A DNA stretch of 64,000 bases from Haliotis asinina. Lineage: Eukaryota; Mollusca; Gastropoda; Lepetellida; Haliotidae. Each line of letters starts with the position of its first letter. The stretch's first letter is position 1. Location of the stretch: contig NC_090285.1 in assembly GCF_037392515.1 (NCBI RefSeq), forward strand, positions 6,451,501 to 6,515,500. Direction: 5' to 3'. Made by a program: the position numbers and the translations under genes. The notes beneath the pieces are model-generated. The model searched no databases. It saw only the letters and a list, made by a program, of their open reading frames with translations, and was not told where the DNA came from. Shown piece by piece: positions 1 through 27,873 of the stretch.

Positions 1-110
1 GATTGTGAAATCAACCATTTTGTGAAATCACTCAGAGTGTCAGCCATTTTGTGTCATTTTGTGTTGCAACAATCAATGTACAGTACTTCAGTCATTTCAT
101 AAAATTTCAC

Positions 111-1734
111 TTAAAGGTCACATGCCATGTAAAACACAACTTTGCAGATTCTTATACCTTTTGGTATGTACTTACCGAAACAAATCATCAAAAATTCCAA
201 TTCAACCTATAAAGTTGAAAAAAAAATGCAATGAAGAAAAGCCTGCGAAATCCAGGTTCAAATGATTCACTAATTTTTCCCCACCACTGGGGGAAAACGT
301 GGTTTCAACAGCTATGCTGCTCTGCGCTTATAATGCATGTGCAGTGAATAGGTTCACGGAGCTTTAAATAGTATGTGTGCCCAGAGTATGAGGTTATGAG
401 CAGTAGTCTAATCTTGGTTGTGTACACAAACAAGTAAATAATCTACATGTTACATTAAGAAACATATTGATTGTGATAGGCAGACTCTGTCACAGAGAAA
501 ACTCAATGTCTGGTTTATTCTCACCTATTTGTCTGCCTGTCTGCTAATGACAATATGCAATGCACAACTTCAATCACTGACCACATCCAATTTGAAGTGA
601 ACACCTATCATGCTTATACACCATAAGCAAAGAGCCGGCAAAGCGTATTGGCAAATGAATCAGTTGCCAAAGAAGAGGCTTTGTTACACCACAGGCAAAC
701 TGTAGCGCAAATGGGGTTGCGCAGAATAGAGAATATGACAAGTCTTCTTATATGCGAGTGAAGCGAGCAAAGGTTGGCAACGTACTACCCTCGCTTCGGA
801 TCAAAAAATATTTTTCATGTCAAAATAAAATATCGCCACGGCCAAAGGTACACTCCCATTTCCTCACATGGTTGTGCTCTCAGATTTCCTGCAATATGTT
901 TTATTAAACATTTTAAGTGCCACTTCAGATCATTCTTCGCCTCCATTACCCCTGCCCGTTTCCGGTTGAATGGAGTGACAGAACAAGAATAAGCAGAAAT
1001 TTAAAAAATATATCCTATTGCTTAATTTTATCATGAACCAGTTGGAGTTTATTTGTCTTATATGTCGCCGCTATTGTTAGAATTTTCGTAACATTTATTC
1101 TACATAAAAACACTTCTGGCGTAATGGGCGAATGAAGCAGGGGAGGTAAGTAAGCATTCCATATGGAATAATATCCTCCTTTTCCTTCACTTTGTTGAAC
1201 TGGAAGCTGGAAGGGATAATGGAGGCAAAGAACAGTATGATATACCATGAGTTGTGCTTAAAATGTTGAATAAAAAATATTTCATGTGAGTAATTGTTCA
1301 ACATGGGGTTGGAAATGTGAGAACATAAGTCAGTGCAGTGATGGGTGTATGCCTTTGATGGTGGCAATATTTTATTTTGACATGAAAAATATTTTTCGAA
1401 CCGAAGCGAAGAAACTACGTTGCCAACCTTTGCTCGCTTCCCTTGCATGTAAGAAGACTGATCATTTTCTCTATGCTGAGCAACCCATTTGTGCTACAGT
1501 TTACCTGTTGTTACATTTGAGTGCACGCCCACCGGCTCTGACTGGGTTCGGTATTGCGGCTGCTTCGTTTCGAGGGAGATAAGCCCAAGTACAAAATATT
1601 GGACTTTTGGTTTGTGATCATACGCTTATAATTCTGTTAGTCTTTTCTTAATCAGCAATGTATTTCATATATCATGAATAAGTGATAACTGTGTTTTAAT
1701 CTTTTTTTATTTTTTGGTTGCATGTGACCTTTAA
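111..1734. mobile_element. TTAA-flanked DNA transposon, non-autonomous, with nested insertion
   Basis: The element starts TTAA-AGGTCACATGC and ends GCATGTGACCT-TTAA, so it has an 11-base terminal inverted repeat flanked by a TTAA target duplication, as in piggyBac and Kolobok type transposons. No transposase frame is visible. A second copy is at 16999-17995 and a 5' fragment, inverted, at 33709-33877. All three share the stretch around 193-460 or part of it. Positions 689-1507 are a separate foldback element that landed inside this one. The superfamily is inferred only from the TTAA duplication and the short TIR. Confidence 0.7.
689..1507. mobile_element. Nested foldback (long-TIR) hAT-like MITE
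   Basis: Both ends of this 0.8 kb block are inverted copies of each other for at least about 100 bases: left 'CAGGCAAACTGTAGCGCAAA' reads against right 'GTGCTACAGTTTACCTG', and both arms then share GAAGCGAGCAAAGGTTGGC. The 8-base repeat TTGTTACA lies on both sides (681-688 and 1508-1515), with two or three extra bases on the left. The related copy at 16999-17995 has the uninterrupted site (around 17785). CAGG...CCTG ends and an 8-base duplication suggest hAT; no transposase is encoded. Confidence 0.65.
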
Positions 1735-3744
1735 TGTACAGAGTGGATCACAATTTCAACATCGCTTATTCTCACGAACTGTTAAAACTATTGTCACAGT
1801 GACTTTTAAGCAGTTACACCTGTTTGTTTGAGACTTGCTGTGTCCAGAGTAGCCTCACCTCACAAAACTGTGCATACCACATATAGATGAAATGAAATTT
1901 TATGAATTGGCTGAAGTATATTGATTGTTGTTGCACAAAATGATGCGTAATGACTGATTTCACAATCTGACTGTAGCATATGTATATTTCATAACTGGAA
2001 TTGGGGAGTTTTAATTTGTACTCAGCTCTTCCAAAAACATTAACATTTGCTGCTGTGAAATTGTCTCTTGACATATTTCTATTCACTTTATTGCTTACTG
2101 ATGCCGATATTTTTCTTTACAAACATACAGTTACATCAATTCCAGATGTCATACCATAGTTTTGATAAACAGTTTGGACAATTTAAGTGTAAGAAGATAA
2201 TTTCCAGAATACAAAGGTAAATTCAGAAAGTACTTTATTCAGAAGTTCATTGTGAAATAGTGACCACACAAGATTAATGTACAATCAAAATAATATTTTC
2301 AAACTACAAGTAGCAGCTAACATTCATCCATGCATGTGTGGTCCAGACTATTATTATCTCCCATCATCTGTCCTAGATAATGGGGACAGAATTTCTCTTG
2401 GGAAACCAAATGTGGTATGTGTTTTCAAGACATGAATGCCTTGATGGAGTTCGAAAACAGACTTCGTTTTAAAATTTATTACAGAGTTACGGCCCCTGTC
2501 ATGGATTTCTTGACTTAGTGCATGGTATCCCATTTGGTTTGTGAAAGGGAGAGCAGATTTAGGCTGAGACAGGCAACGAGCCTTACCCATTTGCATGACG
2601 CAGACAACCTGGGCCATCTTTCATGAAGCGATCTTAGCGCTACGACCATCTTAAGCCTATGTTTGAAAATGGGAATTACGAACATCGTAGCACTAAGAAT
2701 GTTTTGTGCAAGTGGGCCCTGGGGCCCCTTTGCTCACAATGGTAAGCGCCAGTGGGCGGAGCTCACACATGCTGTTAGGGTCTGTTGTGCTCAACTTATC
2801 CTTGTTTGCCAGTAGTTATATAAAGGACCTTGACGTGAGGGGAGCCAGGTGATGTAGACAGAATTTGGATGCTTTATCACAAGCATTGATGGTGCTGACA
2901 CACCTAGAACACAAACTGATGCAGACCAGGATTCGAACATAGGATCATAGGTGTATGGCATGCAGAAATCGTGCACAGCCAACTGGAGACAAGTGGGCCA
3001 CCCATAGTGACAACAAATAGCCTCATGCAGTTGTACTTAACAGACTCCATCACTCCCATGTAACCACACACAATCAAATCAACTGTTAAAAAATTTTTTC
3101 AGACTTGGATACATGCTTCTCAAACATGCTCTGTACATCACTGTCTTGATAAGATTGCTTAAACCTTCACTAAAATGATACTCCTAATTACAGTAAAGTA
3201 GATCATCCACATACATATCCAGATTTACAACAATCTCATGCATAACAGGAGATACCAGCACATGACAAGCTGAACATTTCTTTCATCAGTGTTATCTAGC
3301 ACCAAGTAAATCATCGGAAGACAATGGCCTCCAGCAGGATCATTACACTGCCTTATGTTTAATCTGTAAATCAGGTCTGTCATGTATGTCCTACATACTT
3401 TGTACACACTGTCCTCACATGTGATCCTGTTAAAAACTCTAATTCTGTGAATCTGTGAAAATGGCACAGATTTTTGCCTTATCATTGCTCCTTTAAACTT
3501 AGATCTGTCAATTTATTATTTTTAATGTATTTTCTTTCCTCAAAATATTCTGTGGTCCACAGAGAGAAATGCCAATGGTTTAAGATGGCTTTCAAAATGT
3601 CAAGTTCTCTATATACTGTGCAGCACATTTGGCAAATGAGGCTAGAATGTGTAACTGTAAACCATTTACTTCTACCATTGCTTTACCATGCTTGTTAAGC
3701 TCTGCAGCTGTCTTATGTAGGAGGGAAAGTGACGTGTAAATTTA
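1735..3744. other. Gene-free stretch
   Basis: Apart from the SINE-like segment near 2.8-3.0 kb, I see no conserved exon, long frame or repeat here. The first coding exon of MFSD9 should lie upstream of 6180, possibly in this stretch or left of the window, but no match to the expected N-terminal segment was found. Confidence 0.5.
2795..2990 (-). repeat. tRNA-derived SINE-like repeat
   Basis: Read on the minus strand this starts GTGGCCCACTTGTC, has an A-box-like TGGCTGTGCACGA and a good polymerase III B box (GTTCGAATCCTGG). That is the layout of a tRNA-derived SINE. I see no other copy of exactly this family in the window, so it could be a diverged tRNA pseudogene. Confidence 0.4.
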
Positions 3745-3754
3745 TATAATAGAA

Positions 3755-4368
3755 CAGTCTAAGTAAACTTAGTCTCAGTGTATTTCGTTACTCTCCACCA
3801 CTGAGTCTAACAAAACCTAGTAGAAGGTTGCGTCAGGTAACCTTTGGGCGACCAATCACCGTCCAATCAAATGCGAGATGGTTAAATAGGTTTAACCAAT
3901 CAAACAACAGCTATTATTTAGGGATCTTAGGGACTTTCAAAATATTCAGGTCACTGACAGATCTCTCCACAAACAAAAATTTGCATATAACACAGTTATT
4001 TGATCTGCAGTATGTACGCTTTGGGGTTTTTGGTGACATGGTTACCATTAGCTAATATTTCTGCAAGATAACATCCATGAATATTGTCAAAAACACTATT
4101 TTCAGCGACTGTTTACTCACCGTTGTCATGGTTGTACTTACGCCGTGTGCATCACCCGGAAGCGAGTGTACGCTAAATAGCATTCAGAATCGTTCTGGTA
4201 CAAACCTTTTCGAGATAAAAAAGTTCAAAAGGTATGTGCAAATGTGCACTTTCGCGATTTGGTAAGCTGTGTTCTGATTGGTCAATCTGACTCGACCCCT
4301 CATAAGGTTTTGTTAGACTCAGTAGTGGAGTGTAACGAAAAGTACTGAGGAAAAGTTTACTTAGACTG
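3755..4368. mobile_element. Mutator-like MITE with long terminal inverted repeats
   Basis: The ends are inverted repeats of about 63 bases: CAGTCTAAGTAAACTT... at the left and the reverse complement of ...AAGTTTACTTAGACTG at the right, both running inward to TGAGTCTAACAAAACCT. A perfect 10-base direct repeat TATAATAGAA flanks the element (3745-3754 and 4369-4378). Long TIRs with a 9-11 base duplication fit Mutator-type elements. The 614-base body has no transposase; a 62-codon frame with a signal-peptide-like start at 4077-4265 lies inside and is probably chance. Confidence 0.75.
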
Positions 4369-4401
4369 TATAATAGAAAGATATCACATTTATAAATGTA
4401 A

Positions 4402-4437
4402 GGCTGACCACCAATCCATTAGTCTCTTCATACAACA
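4402..4437 (+). repeat. 3' fragment of abalone-type SINE
   Basis: GGCTGACCACCAATCCATTA and the bases after it match the 3' part of the common SINE seen in full at 46333-46673. The fragment runs straight into the 23-base minisatellite. Confidence 0.6.
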
Positions 4438-6123
4438 ACCTGGTGGACATGTTACTACCTACCTGGTGGACATGCTACTACTGACCTGGTGGACATGTTA
4501 CTACTGACCTGGTGGACATGTTACTACCGACCTGGTGGACATGTTACTACCGACCTGGTTGACATGTTACTACTGACCTGGTGGACATGTTACTACTGAC
4601 CTGGTGGACATGTTACTACCGACCTGGTGGACATGTTACTACCGACCTGGTGGACATGTTACTACTGACCTGGTGGACATGTTACTACTGACCTGGTGGA
4701 CATGTTACTACCGACCTGGTGGACATGTGGACATGCTACTACTGACCTGGTGGACATGCTACTACTGACCTGGTGGACATGTTACTACTGACCTGGTGGA
4801 CATGTTACTACCTACCTGGTGGACATGCTACTACTGACCTGGTGGACATGTTACTACCGACCTGGTGGACATGTTACTATTGACCTGGTGGACATGTGGA
4901 CATGCTACTACTGACCTGGTGGACATGCTACTACCTACCTGGTGGACATGCTACTACTGACCTGGTGGACATGTTACTACTGACCTGGTGGACATGTTAC
5001 TACCTACCTGGTGGACATGCTACTACTGACCTGGTGGACATGTTACTACCTACCTGGTGGACATGCTACTACTGACCTGGTGGACATGTTACTACTGACC
5101 TGGTGGACATGTTACTATTGACCTGGTGGACATGTTACTACCGACCTGGTGGACATGTTACTACCGACCTGGTGGACATGTTACTACTGACCTGGTGGAC
5201 ATGTTACTACCTACCTGGTGGACATGCTACTACTGACCTGGTGGACATGTTACTACTGACCTGGTGGACATGTTACTACTGACCTGGTGGACATGCTACT
5301 TCTGACCTGGTTGACATGCTACTACTGACCTGGTGGACATGTTACTACAGACCTGGTGGACATGCTACTACTGACCTGGTGGACATGTTACTACTGACCT
5401 GGTGGACATGCTACTACTGACCTGGTGGACATGTTACTACTGACCTGGTGGACATGCTACTTCTGACCTGGTGGACATGTTACTACTGACCTGGTGGACA
5501 TGCTACTACTGACCTGGTGGACATGCTACTACTGACCTGGTGGACATGTGGACATGTTACTACTGACCTGGTGGACATGCTACTACTGACCTGGTGGACA
5601 TGCTACTTCTGACCTGGTGGACATGTTACCACCGACCTGGTGGACATGTTACTACTGACCTGGTGGACATGCTTCTACTGACCTGGTGGACATGCTACTA
5701 CTGACCTGGTGGACATGTTACTATTGACCTGGTGGACATGTTACTACCGACCTGGTGGACATGTTACTACTGACCTGGTGGAGATATTACTATTGACCTG
5801 GTGGACATGTTACTACCGACCTGGTGGACATGTTACTACCGACCTGGTCGACATGTTACTACTGACCTGGTGGACATGTTACTACTGACCTGGTGGACAT
5901 GTGGACATGTTACTACTGACCTGGTGGACATGCTACTACTGACCTGGTGGACACGTTACTACTGACCTGGTGGACATGTTACTACCGACCTGGTGGACAT
6001 GCTACTACTGACCTGGTGGACATGTTACTACTGACCTGGTGGACATGTTACTACTGACCTGGTGGACATGTGGACATGCTACTACTGACCTAGTGGACAT
6101 GCTACTACTGTCCTGGTGGAGAT
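4438..6123. repeat. 23-base minisatellite, about 73 copies
   Basis: The unit is ACCTGGTGGACATGTTACTACTG, repeated head to tail with few differences. Common variants are T/C after GACATG and CTG/CCG/CCT at the unit end. Some units carry an extra GTGGACAT. The array sits in the MFSD9 intron and ends about 57 bases before the splice acceptor of the exon at 6180. Confidence 0.97.
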
Positions 6124-6149
6124 GGTCCTACTGACAAGGAAGACGGTGA

Positions 6150-21999
<15,850 letters not shown>

Positions 22000-22237
22000 C
22001 ATTATTGCACTTTCAAACAAAATTCAGGGACCAGATGTTATGTTTATGACATTATATTTTGTTCTTGTCTTCAGCATGTCAGGCTCAAAACAGCATTTTT
22101 ACGGTCATGTGTCTCTTTGTGTTAGCTTTTCATGTTGTCATATTGAATTACTTGATGGAGCACCTTTTAATTGCATAGAGCATCATTTTGTTATAAACTC
22201 CTACAGTTGAAAACCTTTGAACACAGCGCTTACCAGC

Positions 22238-22243
22238 AATAAA
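22238..22243 (+). promoter_or_regulatory. Candidate MFSD9 polyadenylation signal
   Basis: AATAAA 239 bases after the MFSD9 stop, the first canonical hexamer downstream. Position only; no cleavage-site evidence. Confidence 0.4.
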
Positions 22244-22689
22244 CTTTTTAGTACGTGGGCAGGGTTTTATGAAGCTTTCATCAATATTACAGTTATCTCA
22301 CTAGGGACATATCATAAGGTGCAGTAACATTTCATAACTTCCCAGCATCCTCTGGACCATGCTGTTATGCAACATGACACCTCTAACAAGAAAGCAAGTT
22401 TAGCTGTGCTTTACATTTTAGCCCTGAATGCCAAATATTATTGAAACTGGCATGCCAAAGATTATGATAAAGGAAAGTCAGAGATTTTTTACCGAGGTGA
22501 AATCAAGTCTATCACAGCATGCAAGAACTTTGGACTTCGCACAACCAAGGCTGCCACATCGCAAGTGTGGGAGGGCATACCCTGCATTATTCATCTGACT
22601 GCTGTTTAATATTTCCAGCCAGATATTAATGTTTAACATTAGTACCCAAATCAAACGTAGCGCACTGACTCCAAGCTAACCTTAATGCC

Positions 22690-22825
22690 AAGTCAGGCAG
22701 TGTAACAAGAAGTACCATCTTTCAATGTCCCTTATTATGATACATTCTGGAATCAACCACTGACCTTCCACTGTTGGCGAAGGCTTCAATCACTAGACCA
22801 AGGAGGCTGTGCCACTGATTGACAG
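22690..22825 (-). repeat. tRNA-derived SINE-like repeat
   Basis: Minus strand reads GGCACAGCCTCCTTGGTCTA then GTGATTGAAGCC (A box) and GGTCAGTGGTTGATTCCA (B box). Confidence 0.5.
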
Positions 22826-23341
22826 ATGGACTGGAAGATGCGTAAAGTAGATTTCTCACAAATATATCCTCCGTCATTATTGGATGTGAACTATGCTTGT
22901 AATCTCAAGGGACCATACGTGTTATTTTCTTGAATGCATGTTACTGTATTTCAGGATTTATTGTCAATTTTGCTTTTTGTACCATCAGTTATTCAGTTTT
23001 GTAAATAACAAGGACTGGATTCCAACAGCTCAGAGATAAGAGCTTATGATCAGGCAAATACCTTGTGCAATATTAGAATTGAGTGAGGGAGGCTGTGATG
23101 TCCAGCACAAAGCTATGGTGGCAGGAAGGCCCACAGTATTTATCAAAATAGAATGGAGCATAATACTTTATAAACTTGAAGATATATTTCCATGGTGTTC
23201 CAAGTTCAAGCATGTCACTAAATGACTGCAACTTCATACATTGTCACTGATGTATTAAAGTGAAAATCATACTCTAGACACAATGTCCAAGGTTAACATT
23301 TAATTTTCTCCTTTCATAGTTGCTGGGTTTCAAATACATGT

Positions 23342-23474
23342 ATGTATACTGAAGAAAATAATTTAGGAATATTGGTATTATTGTGATTGATATTTCATCA
23401 GATTGTCAATGAATAAACAGATAATTATTCCTAATTTAAAATTTACATGTATCCCTAACTATTTTTGCAGTATA
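23342..23474. mobile_element. Tc1/mariner-type MITE, copy 1
   Basis: Starts TATACTGAAGAAAATAATTT and ends CTAACTATTTTTGCAGTATA, near-inverted ends with TA duplication. Same family as 54871-54998, 56098-56230 and 61753-61884. Confidence 0.65.
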
Positions 23475-23727
23475 TAAATGAATAATCCTTATCTAGAAAC
23501 CACATGATGAATACTTCTCTAGCACGTGAACAAATAGTGACAGTAAATGCCATTGCATTATCATGTAAACCAGAGTCTTCCTCTCAATATTTTGATGTGG
23601 ATAACTGTAGTGCCAACTTTGGGATTGGATGTGGCTGACACCTGAAAGATGTTGTCACACTTACAGCATTCAGTATTGACACGTCAACAAGTATAGTTAA
23701 TTAAAGTTTATTAATCACATGTTCACG

Positions 23728-23811
23728 ACCATTCTCTTCCCACAGTGGTTACTTGTCATATCTTCCAACGTAGGAAGATATGACAAGTAACCTCTGTGGG
23801 AAGAGAATGGT
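23728..23811. repeat. 39-base hairpin, one mismatch, 6-base loop
   Basis: Left arm 23728-23766 (ACCATTCTCTTCCCACAG...) pairs with right arm 23773-23811 (...CTGTGGGAAGAGAATGGT) over 39 positions with a single mismatch; the loop is AACGTA. Weaker pairing continues outside. It could be a microinverted duplication, a very small foldback element or a hairpin RNA source. Confidence 0.9.
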
Positions 23812-23888
23812 TCACGATTAGTTTAATGACATTGACAATTGACTGCTTTCTTGTTTTATAACATTGTCATATCAGAGTAGTGGCAGAA

Positions 23889-24055
23889 GTTTTACGCTGC
23901 AGTCAATATTCCAGCTGTATGGCGGTTGTCCATAAATATTCAAACAACATGAACATCAATCTAAGTAATTAGGATATGCTTGTCAACCTGGTCAGCAAGC
24001 TTGACTTCCTGATCACATTAGTGACTTCTCACTACAGGCATGGGTTACTTGTAAC
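23889..24055 (+). repeat. Abalone-type SINE copy, diverged
   Basis: AGTTTTACGCTGCAGTCAAT, TTCCAGCTGTATGGCGG and later GTCAACCTGGTCAGCAAGCT match the family body with gaps. Confidence 0.6.
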
Positions 24056-24111
24056 AATTCTAACCCACATCTTCATGGCTGTCTTATCAGAGTATCCCTA
24101 TTAATGAAGTG

Positions 24112-24180
24112 AGTGAGTTTAGTTTTACGCTGTACTCAGCACAATTCCTGCTATATGGCAGTGGTCTAATGAAGTTGTAT
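24112..24180 (+). repeat. Abalone-type SINE 5' fragment
   Basis: GTGAGTTTAGTTTTACGCTG, CTCAGCACAATTCCTGCTAT and GGCAGTGGTCT. Confidence 0.65.
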
Positions 24181-25128
24181 AGAAACAAATTCTAAGTGAG
24201 TTTGTAGCATTTGAGTGGCAAATCAAAATTTATTTTTTTATTTTGCATTTTTTTCACACAAAATGAAAATTTAGCCATGCTTGCAAGGTCTCTTGATTAA
24301 TAAATGAATGGGTGGTGCACGTCTCTTTTTAGCACTTTACGTCTCCACAGTCACCCTGCTGTCCATTGTTGATTGTGTTGGTGACTTACAACACAGTGAT
24401 ATGATTGATATATTTATAGGAAATTATTATAAAATGTCTTTATTTATGGCATTGTTAGCAGGGTTTTGCATTTTTGTGAATCTGATATACCATATGCAGG
24501 GGTTATTTTTATGTTTATACCCCCATGAAGACTCAAATACTTGGTCAGTTTTTGAAGAGATGAGTGGTTTAGTCAACCCATTTCTGTGAGATATGTCAAA
24601 GTGTGAATTCATGATGCCTAATATCCTGATCCTCTGTCATGTTCACAGTGGCTTCATAAATCACACTGAACAGTATTGAGGTGAGTTTCATTCTTGTGTA
24701 CAACTGTACAGGCAGTCATTATTTGCATCATATTCAACATTTGTTCAGTATCATATAATGTGCGTATACAATTGTTTTCAAGTGTATGAGGTCATTTGAG
24801 AGGTTCTGTTGTGCAAAACACTGGTATCATTTTTAGTGAAGGCATTTTTTTTAAACAGAAGGTGCCACAAGTTTCAATAAACATGTATGTTGTACTTTTG
24901 AGTCTGTGAGAAAAATAATAAACATGCTGTTCATGTGGCATTTATTTATTTAATTTTAGTAAATGATAAAATTCTTGTAATCTTCTGGTATTTCTAGAAA
25001 ACAGCAAGGAAAACAAGTCTCCCTACAATTGTTGTATTGTAGTGGCATATGTCACATTTACCTACAACAATGTAACACTTGTTCCTGGGTCAGCATGACC
25101 TTCTGATGGAAAACAATAGGAACACTGT

Positions 25129-25245
25129 TCAGTGAGTGAGTTGGGTTTTATGCAGTCATTAGCAACAAGACAGCAACATAACTATAGGTGGCACCGGAAA
25201 TGGACTTCACCCATTGTACCCCTGTGAGGAAATGAAGGTTTGGGT
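25129..25245 (-). repeat. tRNA-derived SINE, diverged copy
   Basis: AGTGAGTGAGTTGGGTTTTA ... GAAATGGACTTCACCCATTG match the inverted family of 11018-11165. Confidence 0.5.
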
Positions 25246-25639
25246 TTGGAGTTGATGATTGGTATTATCACACAAGTGAAGCTATATCACATTATAAATG
25301 GCAGCTTGGTGTTAGAGAAAAGTCAAAAGTGATGCGCGTCTTAAAAGTGAAAGAGTGAAAAATGTTTTACAATGCAACTATTCACTGAGAAAGACATATA
25401 TATCCAGAGATGGCAACAGATGACAGTGATTTCAGCTGAAAATCAGCTGGGGGTCTGGAGGCCATTTTACAAAACTGTTTTAAAAAAATTAAAAGTCTTA
25501 GATGTTTACAACAGAAAACTTGTACTGAAGGCATCAAACATCCTTACTTTTCCCCTATATTATAATATCACATTTCACATGAGAAAAATTCATTTCTTAA
25601 ACTATCCTTCATGAAATGAAAAAGAAATATTACAAAGAC

Positions 25640-25785
25640 AGAATGGCCTCATGGTAAGTTAGTTACACCACATTTAGCAATGTTCCAATGATATCACAGC
25701 GAGGTACGAAAGAAATGGACTTCACACATTAGGACCATGTGGGGAATCAAACACCTTAACCACTTGGCTACCCTACCAGCCTGAA
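25640..25785 (-). repeat. tRNA-derived SINE copy
   Basis: Ends CACCTTAACCACTTGGCTAC, the reverse of the A box; GTGGGGAATCAAAC is the reverse of the B box region. Same family as 11018-11165. Confidence 0.6.
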
Positions 25786-27804
25786 TAATCCTATAATGCA
25801 TGCAAATTCATGCATACTGAGCTGTTTTTACATTATCTGTGTAGTGACCAATACATGACCAATACTACACAAGGTGATTTATACTACTCAAAAGAATTTA
25901 AACACCCAATGTGTAATACCACACTTAATCTGTCACAGCATTGTGTTCTATAATTGTTCATGGTTGTATACACTCGATGTCACTCTATCTATTAATTCTT
26001 GGATTTACATCATAACAAAACATGGATATTCAAATTATTGATCATCACATCTTATATTTTGCAAAGGTCTAACTTGCTGATTTTCTTCATAAGTGATATT
26101 TGTGGACAAGATGCATATCAACGTGTAAAATTATGCAAGTATGAATGAAAACTATTGATTATGACCAGCTTCTTTTCAATGTATTAAATACAGTTTGTTA
26201 CAGAAATAAATAAACTTCACAATTTTTACAAATAACGTAAACTGTACAATGTCACAATGTTATAACAAACCTATTTTTGCCTCTCAAATATGCAGACTTA
26301 CTATTTGCTTTTGACACAGGACACATCTGACATGTAAACTTTCTATAAACATTTTAAGTGTTTCCTCTCCTGGTAATACTGCTCAGTTTGATCCAATGCT
26401 AACATGGTGATACTATCACCAAACATTATGAAGTAGGACACAAGCAATGTTTTATCAATATCAGACAATTTTGTGAGATCTTGGGAGCACAGACTTTAAA
26501 ATAGATAAAAAAAATATCTACAAAACAGCCAGTTTCACAGCTTTGCTACTGAACTATATGTGGCACAGGGAGTGATTATGTCATATGGCATATATACGTA
26601 AGTATGGAATATACTCTATCTCAATAGGCCAATCAGAGGTTTCAAATCTCAATTGTAACTTCTGATTGACTGATGCAACTGATTTTAAGACTGTATCACC
26701 ATAACATACCACTCAACCATTGACTGGGAAAAACAGAGATGTCCTTTTCACTTAAACGTACACTTGACAAGTGATTATCATTACAGTAACATGGTAAGAT
26801 AAAATATATCCCAATAAATGTGGAGTGGTATATTTACATGCCACTTCCAATGTTTCATAAAGGACATTGTAACATCATGATCAGTATGTGTGTTTAGAGG
26901 TAAACCTTCAAATTAATACCTGAATGAGAGAGTTTAATACCTGAATAAGAGAGTTCACATACAATTTTCCTTTGGAACAATGGACATAACTATCTATGTT
27001 TCATAGATCTTAAAAATGGTGTGTTCATCTAATGAACAGTGTTTGATGTTTAGTTATTTAGTACATGTAACTTAACTGTACAGTAAGTCCACCTGATAAA
27101 TCATAGATCTGTGTTTTACACTTGGTGCTGGCAGATCTTCATCAAGGATTAAAGCTCACAAACAGGTGCTTACATGTCGTGCAATATAATAAGGGACACA
27201 ACTCTTCAACCACTTGCCACGTGATTCCTCTTGTATTACATAATTCAAATGTGTATCAGCTACTTACAGGTATCTTATTACAAACTGACACCTGACCACT
27301 GGTCCCATGTTCGTAACAATATCAAAGGGTTTCCGGAATGTGAAAGGCCACTGCCTCTAAGGGAGAATAAATCTCAATCTAATTAACAATTTGCCTTCAG
27401 TAGTCATGTAGCAATTCACATCACCAAATGATTTGGCTCTGATGAAGCCCTGTCATGCGTTGAAATGCGTTTGTCCCAAAAAAAGTCTTACTGAAACTCC
27501 CTACTTTAACAAAAGTTTGGTTTTAGTGATTCAGTTCTACAGGAAGTCACCTCAAGTCCTGAATGAAACATCCTGAATGAAACAACGGTAGCAAAGTCTC
27601 AGATGAGTTTGGTTGCATGACAAATTCAAAAGTATTTCAGTCAAAAGTAGCCAAAGCAAAAAACAGTAACAGAAAAAGAGTTTCCACAGTAACAGCAACA
27701 TGGTGGAAATGTAGGAGGACTAATTCACAAAGTCTTTGTCACAACTCAATCACCTCAGAACAGGTGAGGTGAGAGGTAACTCTGTAGTATAAAACAATCA
27801 ACCA

Positions 27805-27873
27805 TCATTGCCGGTGGATCTTGGCCAAGAAATCATCTACATTAAGCTTGGACAGGTTGGGCTGCTTCTGTTT
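27805..27873 (-). CDS. NPAT: NPAT exon 12 (C-terminus and stop)
   Basis: Acceptor TTATATTTGCAG; encodes KQKQPNLSKLNVDDFLAKIH then RQ and TGA. LNVDDFLAKIH matches the human end MDVDKFLLSLHY. Confidence 0.9.
   Translation of the reverse strand, partial: KQKQPNLSKLNVDDFLAKIHRQ

Larger units (their letters stand above)
22000..27804. other. Intergenic region between convergent MFSD9 and NPAT
   Basis: No exon recognised. It contains the 3' UTRs of both genes, SINE fragments, a mariner-type MITE (23342-23474) and a long perfect hairpin (23728-23811), listed separately. A 93-codon frame at 24308-24589 has no recognisable content. Confidence 0.55.

Noticed and set aside
4077-4265. 62-codon frame with a signal-peptide-like start
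   Set aside because: It sits wholly inside a MITE and has no recognisable content.
4438-6123. CRISPR-like regular repetition
   Set aside because: Units are contiguous with no unique spacers, so it is a minisatellite in an animal intron.
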